This document shows, in pieces, positions 31,954 through 44,282 of a stretch of DNA of 64,000 nt. Source of the DNA: Silene latifolia (Eukaryota; Streptophyta; Magnoliopsida; Caryophyllales; Caryophyllaceae); NCBI RefSeq assembly GCF_048544455.1, contig NC_133537.1, positions 146,298,058 through 146,362,057 on the forward strand, read 5' to 3'. Each line of letters opens with the position of its first letter. Position 1 is the stretch's first letter. The position numbers and the translations under genes are program-made. Under the pieces are notes generated by a model. It was not told the DNA's origin. It ran no database searches and was given only the letters and a program-made list of their open reading frames with translations.

Positions 31954-34328
31954 TGTAGATACCTCATTTCTGCACCTCCCGCAAGCCACCCGGTGATGAT
32001 TGAGCCGCATGTTTGGTACGCGGAACAATTTATGATAGTTTGTAAATTTATCATCAACTGCTAGCTCAAATACTTGTGTCTACCCCTTGGTCGTCATCTA
32101 CGCGCCGATACGGTCGTTTTGACAGTAATTAAAGTCCATTTGGAGTCCGGGTCAAAAACCGCTTCATTTTCTAATAAACCGTTTAAAATTCCGAGTCGGA
32201 ATGTCCAAGAATATTCCGGATATTTATTCCATAATTTAATTTTATATCTTTTAGCAAAATATATCCCGAAAATATTATTGTAAAGAATAAGGAAGTTGAG
32301 ATCCACCGTAATTCCATAAAGGAAACGCGGAATTCTTTCTTCCGCAGGAGAAAACCTTTGGGGAAAGGACGCAGCACCTGATGCGCCTCTTCGAAGGATC
32401 GCAACAGCTGCTGCGCCCCTTTCCCAGCTCTTTTCTCCGTGTTTTCAGATTTTTTCCTTGATTTCTTTCCAAAGTTCGAGTCATTCCATAACTCTCCATA
32501 TTTTTTAGTATAAATAGGGACCTTCGTTCCACATATTTTTCACGCGAGTGTCCGCCCTTCTCTTCTCCGTTTTCATTCTAAGATCGTGCTCTAAGCTTTT
32601 GACGTCAACGTGCTTGATCAATCGACCACGTAAGCTCAGATCATTCTGAGTACCAGTCACGTTGCATGACCGACCAATTTTACCAACTACACATCGATTA
32701 ATCAATCAATTTAATCTAAATCCTCTTACGAGGGCACTTTCATCATATTTTCGAGTCAGCAATCACTAAAACGTTAACTTAGTTAATCTCGTTTCGTCAA
32801 ACATGTAAGTCTGAGGGTGTAAATCTCATCTTTTTTTATTGTATTTTATTTTTTGTACCAATTAATGTGAGATTTTTGTCAAAAGTATGCTTAAAACTGA
32901 TTTCTAAAACCATTTTATCAAACCGTTTTTATGGATTAACAGTGGGTAGACGTCGAGAAAAAACACAACATTTGCTGCGCCTCTTCGAAGAGTCGCAGCA
33001 TCTGTTGCGCCTCTTCCAGAGGCTGCCGCAGTTCCTGCCTTTCTTCTTCTTCCTCGCTTCTCTGTAAATTCGTTCTTTTTCCTTTGTTTTCTTATTTTCT
33101 TTCTTTCATTCATACATAATATATCTTTTAATACATCCTAATAATAATTATGCTTTATTTTACGACTTAAATCCCTTATAATTGATATTTGCGGGTTTTC
33201 GTCATTAAATCAAACCCGGATTTTTAGAGACTCAATTCGTTCATATCAAGTTTCTGGAGTTCGCCTTTGTACATATTTTTGCCGTTTATTTCCAGTTTGT
33301 CTAACTCATTTCCGTTTCCGTAAATAACCTAATTAATTTATAATTAGTTCTAACTCGTTTGTAATTAGTTATAACCCGTCTATAATTAGTTTTAGTCCGT
33401 TTTAAATTATGTTTATCGCTTTTATGACGATTTCATATGTTAATAATACGCTAAATCACTTTCATCCGAGTCAAATATCAATAATCAACCATTAAATACA
33501 CCAATGGACATTAAAAACAAACAGTTCTGACTTCACAGCCAGAACTCACCTCAGGAACAGACGCAGTGACCACTGCGCCTCTTCTAAGGGACGCAGCATT
33601 GCTGCGCCTGTTCCGAGTTGAATTCTGTCTTTGAACTTCCGTTCTTGCTTTGACATTAACCCTTAATTACGTAGTTAATTAACTATTAGCCGTAATATCA
33701 CCCCTAATCTGTCCATATTTTCTAACCTAGTTTATTTTCCCTTATTTTTCACAAATTGTCCGTCTTAAACATATTTTTGACGTAAATCAACTAAATCATT
33801 GTAATTTATTATAATTTTAGTTATCGTTATTTTATTGTATATTATTTTATATGATTTATTCACTTGTTCTTCACATGTAATTGATTCTAAACCCTAATTC
33901 GACATTAATGAGTGCTAAATTATATGTTCACCGACATAGTCTAATCTCACATGCTAGGATCAAAACGTTTTTTGTTGCATTGCATGCATATAATCGTCAA
34001 CATATCAAGTATGAATAACTTCCCTAATCATTAGTAGAGGCCGCTATCGAGGCGGGCGGGATTAGGTGTTCAGTAAAAGGACTTCCTAATACGTACCCTC
34101 ACCCCTTACTCCAGATCTCTGTAAACATCCGTGTTTATTGGCATCCATGAGAGTCATTCTAGACATATAATGCTAAGGGTAACGAGTTCTTAGTGTATAT
34201 GTCACTACCTTGTGTCATGACATGGCATGAGGTATTCGAACGGTTCCAATTTCCCATAAAAATTGGTGGCGACTCCACAAATGCAAACGCTTGTTTCGCA
34301 AGCGCCCTCGTGGGCCCCCCTGTCCACA
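31954..34328 (+). repeat. Tat-type Gypsy 3' LTR (copy C, complete, 2375 bp)
   Basis: Starts TGTAGATACC after the polypurine tract and ends CCCCTGTCCACA. Palindrome clusters lie at 32361-32430, 32956-33030 and 33552-33615; the TATA box is near 32508. It closes the large element that begins at 6598. Excluding the Copia guest (20667-29278) the element is about 19.1 kb, large even for the Tat group and close to Ogre size. Confidence 0.92.
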
Positions 34329-34906
34329 AAATGAAACAATGGGTAAATATCATATTAATGTTCGTAATGATTTTCAGATAATTAGTGACCATTTATGTTG
34401 TCATGGTCATTAGTAAATAAAAAAGAAAATACATTTAACATTAACTCGAAAAAAAGGGTTATTTAATGAGAATAATCAAAACTGTTGGGGTCCGTAAACT
34501 TCAATTTAACTAACATTAAATCGAACTATTATACCCCTCATCTCTTAATAGAATAGGTGGAAGGGCTACCTGTTTAGCCGTTTTCCTTCTTATAACCCTT
34601 CTTTTTTCACACTCCAAAGCTGTGTAACCCTCCTCTTCTATATTACCCTACTTCTCCAAATCGCCATTAGAGGCCCATATAAAAACTCGAGGTTCAAGTC
34701 GCCATTAAAGGATCTTTGCAAAGTTCAAAGCGTCGCCATTGATGATCATATAATTAATGAAAGAGGTTGTATAAAACATTAAAATGTACCTAGAAAAGGA
34801 AAGGGCTGATAATCCATATAAAAATAGCGAACTTATAATCCAAGTTAAAATGCATCAAAATTTACTAAAAATAGCAAATACCTAGAAAAGCACCACTTTG
34901 GTATTT
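34329..34906. other. Unassigned spacer
   Basis: AT-rich sequence between the Tat LTR and the reversed LTR starting at 34907. A degenerate direct repeat (TCGCCATTAGAGGCCC / TCGCCATTAAAGGATC / TCGCCATTGATGATC) lies at 34660-34745. I see no gene. Confidence 0.5.
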
Positions 34907-35475
<569 letters not shown>

Positions 35476-35500
35476 TATATATACACATATATATACATAG

Positions 35501-35595
35501 AATTAGGTTCATCTAAGTCCACTTACCTTAGATGAGTCCCTAAGTCCTATTTCCCACCTCCCACCCTTGGATCATAATAAATCAATGGCTGAGAT
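35501..35595 (+). repeat. MULE left terminal inverted repeat
   Basis: Contains ATGAGTCCCTAAGTCC (35532-35547) and ends GGCTGAGAT; it pairs with 47604-47690. Confidence 0.7.
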
Positions 35596-35739
35596 GAAAA
35601 AGAAAATAATTACCCAACTCAATTTTCCATGCACAGCAGTAATGATGGACAACAGTAATGATGTAATTTACCCCCTTCCCCATAAATATTACCTCACACT
35701 TTTCTAAATTTTAATTTTACAGAAAACCGTTGGATTAAT

Positions 35740-35996
35740 TTTTACTCTTCTTTCTTTCTTTCTTTCTTTCTTACTTTCTTCAACCTTTCAACTTCTTCAT
35801 CCCGTGCAATTGAAAAAACCGGCTAATTAATTTGAAAAAACCGTCTGTTTAATCCTGTGAACTCCCAATCAACTCGGCTTCTGCAAATTCATTATCATCC
35901 TATTTCAGGTATACTTAATCATTCTTCAATTTCTTCTATTTTTAATTGCATTAACTCTATATTAATCCTCATCCTTGTACTATTATTTTATCGTCT

Positions 35997-36041
<45 letters not shown>

Positions 36042-36068
36042 TTGTTGTTGCTGTTTTTGTTGTTTTTG
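35740..36068. repeat. TTTC and TTG microsatellites in the MULE 5' region
   Basis: A (TTTC)n run of about six units lies at 35748-35772 and a (TTG)n run of about 20 units at 35997-36068. The frame through the TTG run is an artefact (poly-Cys). Confidence 0.85.
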
Positions 36069-36696
36069 TTATCGTTGTTGTTTTTTTATTTTTTTGTCTT
36101 CATCTTCTAAACTCGTCTTTTGCATGACCAAAACATGATTGTATTTATCTTCATAACTCGATTTTTTCATGCCCAAAACTCGAAAGGTTTCATCTTCATA
36201 ACTCCTTCATAGATCTATTGTCTTCTTCATCATTTGATTCAACTCGCATGCCCAACTTTGTCTTCACCTGCTTTCGTAGTTTTCATGCCCTATTGATTTT
36301 GTTATTGTGAATTTATTAATCAAGTATTGAAATAGGTTTATTATTGTTTGAAGTTTCGAAATTTGTTAGTTAAAATTTGAAAATGAATCGTCAAAGTTTC
36401 AAGGTTTTGAATTGGAATTTAAATATTATCTACTTAGTTGAAGTTTTAACTTGTATGAGTTTGAATTTCAAAGTTAAAGGATTAATGTTTCAAAATTGAG
36501 GCTTAAAGTTTCAAAGTTTCATAATTGAATATACCGTCTGCTTAGTTGATGTTTCAACTTGAGTGTGTTGAAATTTCAAATTTGAGGCTTAAAGTTTCAG
36601 AATTTTTTCAAATAAATTGGCGTCCATTATTTAACTTCAATACACCAATTTGTAAAGAAATTTAACTTTCACCCATATTTTGTAATTTCTATTCAG

Positions 36697-39600
36697 ATGG
36701 ATGGTGAAGGTGATTGTGAGGTCGTAGAAGCCGCTGTTAATACTACCCCCTCCACAGTCGTAAAATGTCGTGGTAAGTGGCTTGTGAAATTGATATCTTA
36801 GCTTACTAATGCACAAAGAGAAGCGGTAAAGAGAGTCGGGTTTGGTGGGTTGCTCGAGTTACGTCTTGACAAGTACCCTCTTGATCATGTGCACCTGTTT
36901 GTGGAAGCTTTTAATGACGGCTCACATGTGTTTAGGGCTTCTGAATCTAAAGAGTTTATCGTGTCGAAGCATGATGTACACGACTGCTTCCTATTACCAT
37001 TAGGTCCTAAGGAACTTGATTTAGTAGCGACTGGTCGTAAGAAGGAGTCGTCTGAGCTTTTAAATAAGCAATTGAAGGAACGATGGAGGAAAAAGTATAA
37101 TGTGACAACTACATCTCAATACATCCCTTTAGGTAAGCTATATGATGATATGAGGGCACACAAGGACGGGGGGGACGACTTTATTAGACTGTTTGTATTG
37201 TTCAGTATGTCGGAATTCCTAGCCCCTACCTCAAACGGTGTCGACTGGAAGCTTCTCTCAGCTGTTGAAGATGTTAGTCTTATTAATCAATATGACTGGT
37301 GTTCATATGTGCTAGATGGCATTGTCACTGCCGCTCTCGAGTCCAGGAATAATAAGACCTGCTTACGTGGTTGTGTTCCTTTTCTTATGATTACCTATTT
37401 TCAGAGGTTTGTCTTCCGCGGCAAAAGTTCACCTCATGAGCTCCCACTGATAAAATATTGGGATCAAAGTAGTATTATTTCTAGATTAGATGGTGAGCTG
37501 GTTGGTGGGTCTTTGGGACGGCTGACATTTTCACCAGTTGTCTATCCTCGCGGCCTTGACCCTACCTATAATAATAATCTCATCTCAAGTAATGCCACCC
37601 GTCCGTTGTTGTTGGCTTCCACACCTCATCCTGATAACGAGAAGAAGTTCATTCAGATCGAACTACCTTCAGGTGTTGAGGATGACCAGGAGTTGCATGC
37701 TAGAGTCGTCGATGTAAGTCAAGCTTGTCAATTTTTCATTTTGTTTAAGTGGAAACGAGTAAATCTGATGAGCATTCATTATAACTTTTTGCATTCATTT
37801 TATAAACTTATAACTGACTTCAGAAACTTTAGCCGTCAACTTTGAAATGTTATAACCACAATATAAAACTTCAACAATTTTCATTGATTTTAACACCCAA
37901 GCTTTCTACTGAAGTTTAAATGTGTACATTGAAATTTTAACAACATTATCTGAAACTTTAACTGTGTACTTTGAAATTTTAACAACATAATCTGAAACTT
38001 TAAACCAGTTGGCATAAATTCTAGTATACAGAAATTGAAACCTGAACTTTGCAATTCTAATATACATTTGGATTGTATTGTTGCATTGCAGGCTGTACAT
38101 GAGCTTTACCTATAGATATAGCGTAACTCAATCGTCTTTCATGCATGGTACTCAACTGCGATTTCGAAGATTAAGCGTCTAACAACTCCAGAGATTGATC
38201 CAACCAAGCTTGTTCCTTCACAGTCCACACAAGCCTTCTTTCAATCTGATGAGCTTTAATTTCATGATGATGAGGTAGCTGATATATCCGTTCGAATGAA
38301 AGATGTATTTGACAACGCACCTGTGTTTAAGCAAGATCCTGTGGCCAATCCAAATAGACAAGATGAGGCTTCTAAATCAATGGAGCAGATTAGTGGCATT
38401 TTATGTCACCTCGCTGTTGTACTTTCTGCTAACAAAAATGATGAAGTGTCTGTTACTGACGAAAAAGAATTATCGCCCCTTCATATAGTCACCAATGACT
38501 AATATACTACTTCGGGAGATAAAGACATACACCATTCTGCAAGGGTAGGGGAAGGGGTTGATATGATGGAAGGTGAAGCTGATGGTGTGTTCCTTAAAAA
38601 CTCATCAGACCAACACTAGAACAACATAGAAATTTCTACACCCATTCAAAACAAGGATAATGCTATCGATTTGATGGATGTACAAGTTGTTGGGGTTGTC
38701 CAAGGAATTCAACAAAAAGTACCGGATTTGTCTATTACACAACTGATTGGTTCTACGCCGGTTTATACTACTGCTGAAGTAAATGCCATTCTCCAGGAGG
38801 TTCGAGAAGAAGAGATTCAGATTGAGTCGCTTTCTTTGGGGGATGTGGTTGCGGCTGTTGTTGCAGCAAACGTACCTGAACAGCGTTCAGATGATATGGT
38901 GCAAGGTTTGGATGAGGTAAATAAAGAGGCTCTTGCAATATATGTCCCTCAAACTGATGGTGTTCACCATCCATTCCTATTTCATTCAAAAATAAAACTT
39001 TCTTGCATGTCTATTGTCCCTGAGAACCTCGGTTGCTCTTTTGATTGTGGTGGACCCGATCTGAGCCAGGTTTTTGTGTCTGATGTTTTGCGCCACAACA
39101 ACAGACTATTCACATCCGTTTTTAGCAGGAGGAAGGATGTAATAGATTACGTCTTCAATAAATCGAAGAACTATAGTAAACTGTAAGTCACCTATAAGAA
39201 CTTTATATTAGTTGATATTGTTTTACCTATAAGAACTGTATACCCTTTCTTTTGTTGTATTGACTTCCTTGTTGCACATTTTTTGTAGGGAAACAATCGT
39301 ATCCTACACAAGACTATACTTCATTCCTAGGGAGGACATTTGGTCGTTAGAACCCGGTCTTGAGATCACGAACAATGTTATCGAGTGATGGTCTCAGTTA
39401 CTCAACAAGATCATGACTGATAAAACTGCCCCAGTCAAAACTTCCCGCCTTTTCTTTGGGCTTACCCACACTGTATGTGCGCATTTTTCACAGTTACTTA
39501 CTTTTTACATCAAAGTGTGAAATTTTCACTTGTTCCCTATCTTATGACATAGTCTTGTACTCCAAATTTGGGAAGCCAAACAAAAGGGGGAAGTGCTAGA

Positions 39601-42600
39601 CCTAACTAAAGACATATTCCCAACATGGGACATTTGGGTCAGTGATTGTGTATCTCAATTTCAGCTAGATTCTGAGTTGGTATGTGTAACCTTTTTAAAC
39701 CCATTATTATCTCGACTTATAATTTTAATATACTTAATTGTAAGTTTTATTAACAGGTTTATGTTGAATTTCCTCAGGTCTTAATTTCTGGGTTATCAGG
39801 TGATTCGCCTCACTATAGTTGTGTATGTATAAATTTCCCCGCAAAGCAGGTTGAATACCTTTACAACCGTTCATACAACGAAGATTTCGATACTTTATCT
39901 ATCTCAAACATTGCATTTATAAATGTAAGTCATTCCACCCAAGCTTTTTACCTTTAATTCTACTCCTACAACAGTTTTAAAACTTTAAGTCATTCATCAA
40001 CTTTTGAAAATTTAGCAAAAAGACGATATTAAAACTTTAAACGTCCAACTCCAAAATAACTTTAAAGTTTTACTTGCTAACTTTAACCAACATTTACTTA
40101 TAGAAACTTTAACTGCGAACTTTGAAATTTTATACCCCAAAATATGAAACTTCAAGAGTCTACATGGATTTTAACATAATCTTAATAGTGAAACTCTAAA
40201 CGTGCAATTTGAAATTTTAACTACAATTTCTGAAACTTTTAACCAATTGACATACATTCTATTCTACAAAAAATTAAAACCTGAACTTTGCACTTTTAAC
40301 TCACATTTACTGAAACTTCAAACGTCATCTTCAAAATTTTAACTGACATTTTCTGAAACTTCCAATTTCGAATTTCAACATACATTCTTTGAAACTTTAA
40401 ACCACTAGTTTAAAACTTCACTCACAAAACTTAACTCAAAAACTTTAACCGCCAACTTTGAAATGTTATATTCAACAATATGAAACTTTAATAATTACCA
40501 ATGATTTTAACACCCAATCTTGGAACTGAAACTTTAAACGTGAACTTTGAAACTTTAAGTATGATATTTGAAACTTTAACTTGTTCCCAGATATTCTAAT
40601 CTCCAGAAACTAAACACAACCTCTAAAATTTGAAACTTAACTATAATTTCTGAAACTTTAAAGTAGTTCACATAAATTCTAATGTACAAAATCTGAAACT
40701 TGAGCTCTGCAATTTTAACTCAAATTCAAAGAAACTTTAACTATTATTCATGAAAGTTTAATTGTTTTTTTTTAAACTTTAAACCTGTTGAAGGAATTTC
40801 ATATATCTGCCTTCTACATATAATGCTCACATGTTTGCTTATTATCTATATTCATTTCCATTTTCAAATACATACAGGCAATCGAAATGGGCAAGTATTT
40901 GGTTTGAAAAGGGTTAGACAAAGGCAAGTCAGTATCCGAGTTTAAACATGTTAACATTAACTTTGCATGGCAGGGTCTAGGATACTCCGCCAATAACTGT
41001 GGTACCTATATGATGATTCACATGCTCCTTTTATAATGGCAAACCCTTTGACTGCGGGCTAGGCACCATGGACGCAATGAACTTGTACAAGGCTGAAATT
41101 GCTGCGACGCTTGTACTAAGTGACATTAACAAGTCGAGGGAAGAGGTTATCTCGGCGGCTAAATCCTTCAGAGAAGGTAAACTTATTGTTTGTGCAGCAC
41201 CAACAACGTCCACAAAATTAGAGTTTAAATCTGTAGGCCCTAAAAGAAGTAGCCAACCACGAGTTGAAGGATCCAAGCGTCCCCGTTTAAGTGTAACTGA
41301 TCCAACTACCCCTCAACCAACAACCCCAATAGCTCATTCTCCGGCAACTGAGTTATCAGCTGTTAAAAGTCATCCTAGGGGGAGCGGTGATGGTCTTGGT
41401 TGCTCTCTCGACTGCGGTGTTGCTGATTTAACTACCCTTGTTATATCTAAGGCTCTAAGGAGCAACCAATTGCTTGTGAAGGATATGACCACAATAAGGA
41501 AGCTCGTAGCAGATTACTACTTCCTTGACGACCACGATTTGGACCCGAGGTAAGTTGGGTATCTAACCTGTATTGGTCCATATAGCCAATTGAAGTATAT
41601 TTGTAATGTGAGTAAGCACTTACCATATAAGTTGCATTGGTTGATTATTTTTATTTCAAGTTAAAACTTCAACCAAGCGGATGAAAATAAAAATCCAAAG
41701 TCACTTTTTGAAACTTTGACGACACATTCTGAAATTTTAACGCACAACTTTTGAAATTTTAACCTAAACTATTAACATTTCAAGTGACTCTTCCACATTC
41801 TGAAACTTTAAGCATCAACTTCGAAATTTCAATTCACTCAAGTTCAAACTTCAACCAAGCAGATAATAATAATATCCCAAAGTCAACTTTGACGACGCAT
41901 TTATTTCACGCTGCAGGGAACAATTGGCAGATTACGGACTCAATGCGATACTTTATAGGGATGGGATTATGTCAATGCTACCTGATAGCAAAATGTCCTC
42001 AACTGTTATTGAATGTTGGTCCAAGTTGTTGAATCAGATAGAGTCAGATGCAAACGAAGTACCAATAATGGCTTTCCTAGGCATATGCCACACGGTACGC
42101 ATCTACTTTTAAATTCAGATGACATTTAATTGATGAAATTTATATAATTCAAATGGAAATATTCTGTAATCAGTTATAAGAATAAATATTTCGCAGGACG
42201 TGGTGATGCGATGGTTGGAAAACCAAGAAGACGGTACACAGGAGACACAGACTAGTGCGTATTACGATACGCTGTTCCATATTTTGGACTTGTACATCAA
42301 GCACTGGGGTGATACCTTCAACTTGAATGCAGAGCTCATCTTCGTACCAGTTAATATTGACGATCATTTTGCTTGCATATGTATCAATTTCATTTCAAGG
42401 ACTATCGATGTCCTTGACCATCAGCTATACCTGCAATTTAAGAATTCCAAAGTCTTCAAGGTGTCTCAAATCATTGTAAGTTTCTTACTATATCTACGAT
42501 GAATATCGATGCAACTAATATGTACCTTAACTTATGACTACATCTTACTTATGTGCAGTCCAGTGCAATGAGTGACTACCTGGAATCAAGATGCGTGTCC

Positions 42601-42930
42601 GGAGCAGAAGAGGTCGCTAAGTTTAGGCACCGCCAGATCAAATTAAGTTGGCAGAGTCCAAAACCTAACGAACTCGAGTCTGGATTATTTACAATGATGC
42701 ACATGTTATGTTACGAGGGTGCCCCTTTCGAGCACGAAGACCTTCCGAAGAAGGTTGGCCGGCGCTATCTGTGTATCCAACTGGCTGCGACCCTTGTATT
42801 ATCCGATATGAAAAAAGTTCGAGCAGAAACCATGGACAATGTGAAGAAATTTATTGCTGAAAAGGAAAGCTTATGGCAAGTCGTATATGCTAGGCGTATA
42901 GTTTCGAAGATCTTGAATAAAAAAAAATAA
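36697..42930 (+). pseudogene. MULE-borne Ulp1-like (C48 peptidase) gene, nine exons, two tandem peptidase modules
   Basis: Proposed exons: 36697-37713, 38092-39182, 39289-39471, 39553-39679, 39757-39924, 40878-41549, 41917-42094, 42197-42475 and 42559-42930, nearly all with GT/AG borders. Exon 1 (about 340 codons) has the N-terminal domain typical of plant Ulp1-type transposon proteins (VGFGGLLELRLDKYPLDH ... KHDVHDCFLLPLG). Exon 2 is a linker with an acidic repeat region. Two peptidase modules follow, each opening with GCSxDCGxxDL. Module A has HYSCVCINF and NNCGTYMMIHML, so His and Cys are present. Module B has DDHFACICINF with His and DVLDH with Asp, but the Cys position reads ESGLFTMMHML (Ser codon 42679-42681). 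Breaks: stops near 36800, 38113, 38119, 38257, 38500, 38618, 39388 and 40903, and a one-T insertion near 41030. Family members cleave SUMO-like proteins; activity here is doubtful. Confidence 0.75.
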
Positions 42931-43019
42931 TGTTTTATTAATGTTTCATTCGCCTACTACTGTTTGATCATGTGTACTGTTTTGAATGTACTTAAACTGG
43001 TACTAGCTATACTTTTCTA

Positions 43020-44280
43020 GCAGGATCAACATTAAATGAAAACAGTCTGCAAGTTTTCAGTTGAAATTTTATGGTCATCGTTTGAAATGTTAGTTTAAAA
43101 ATTTTGTAACTTTGTTGAATTATCCGGTCTGAAACTTTATGCCTCAACTTTGAAATTTCAACTCAGTCATGTTGAAACTTCAACTAAGCATCTAATAATA
43201 AAATTCCAAACTAAACTGCTGAAACTTTGACGAAGGATTTTAAACCTTTAAATCAGAAATTTAAAATTTGAGCCAACAATATTTAAATTTATAATATTTA
43301 AATTCCAATTTTAACTACTGAAACTTTGACAACGCATTTTGAAATTTTAATTCACAACTTTTGGAATTTTAACCTAAAATATTTCACTTCCAAGTGAATT
43401 CTCCACATTGTGAAACTTTAACCGTCAACTTTGAAATTTCAACTCACTCAAGTTGAAACTTCAACCAAGCAGATGAAAACTAAAATCCAAAGTCACTTTT
43501 TAAAACATTGACGACACATTCTGAAATTTTAACTAATAACTTTTGAAACTTTAACCTAAGCTATTCACGTTTCAAGTGACTCCTCCACATTCTGAAACTT
43601 TAAACATCAACTTCGAAATTTCAATTCACTCAAGTTGAAACTTCAATCAAACATAGAATAATAAAACACCAAAGTCAACTTTTGAAACTTTGACGACGCA
43701 TTTCGAAATTTTAACTCACAAACTTTGAAACGTCAACCAATAATATTTAAATTCCATTTCAATTGTTGACATTCTGAAACTTTAATCCTCACCTTTGAAA
43801 TTTCAACACCCTCATATTAAAACTTCAACTACGTAGATAATTTTTAAATTCCACTATTAACTCTTCAAACTTTTAAGACGTATTTTGAAATTTCACCTCA
43901 CAAATTTCAAAACTTAAACCAATAATATTTAAATATTATGTGATCTGTTCACATTCTGAAACTTTATGCACCAACTGTGAAACTTCAACTCACTCATGTT
44001 GAAACTTCAAAGCAATAGTTTTAAAAATTCATGCCTGAACCTGGAAATTGTACATGAAATTGTGCACGATTTTTCAATCCCAAAATTGGCTACCTTAAAT
44101 TTCACCATAAACTTCAGAATTTTAAAATAAAAAAATTCGAACATAGACCATGACTACACAAACATCTACTTCCCTTGCATACAAAAGATTAACTTCAAAG
44201 TTTTACCAAATAAACTTAGACATTAACTTCATGAATACATTTTAATATAAAAAAATTCCTACTCCTCCGACAAGTCGTCT
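43020..44280. repeat. Degenerate tandem array, 182-bp period, built from GAAACTTTAA-type motifs
   Basis: The block beginning ACATTCTGAAACTTTAA recurs at 43405, 43587, 43769 and 43951, exactly 182 bp apart each time. A related start is at 43124. Within each unit are further short copies (AACTTTGAAATTTCAAC, GTTGAAACTTCAAC, GAAATTTTAAC). A partial unit sits in an intron at 41690-41900. The array fills the gap between the two convergent genes. Confidence 0.85.
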
Positions 44281-44282
44281 AC

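Noticed and set aside
35857..36138. Frame with a long Cys run
   Set aside because: Produced by the (TTG)n microsatellite read in the TGT frame.
43124..44030. CRISPR-like array
   Set aside because: The repeats are long, degenerate and contiguous, without unique spacers, in a eukaryotic transposon.
43020..44280. Possible heat-shock element array (GAAnnTTC units), as in heat-activated Copia elements
   Set aside because: Two-unit GAAnnTTC pairs are frequent, but I did not find proper three-unit nTTCnnGAAnnTTCn sites; AT-rich repeats give such pairs by chance. Kept only as a remark.
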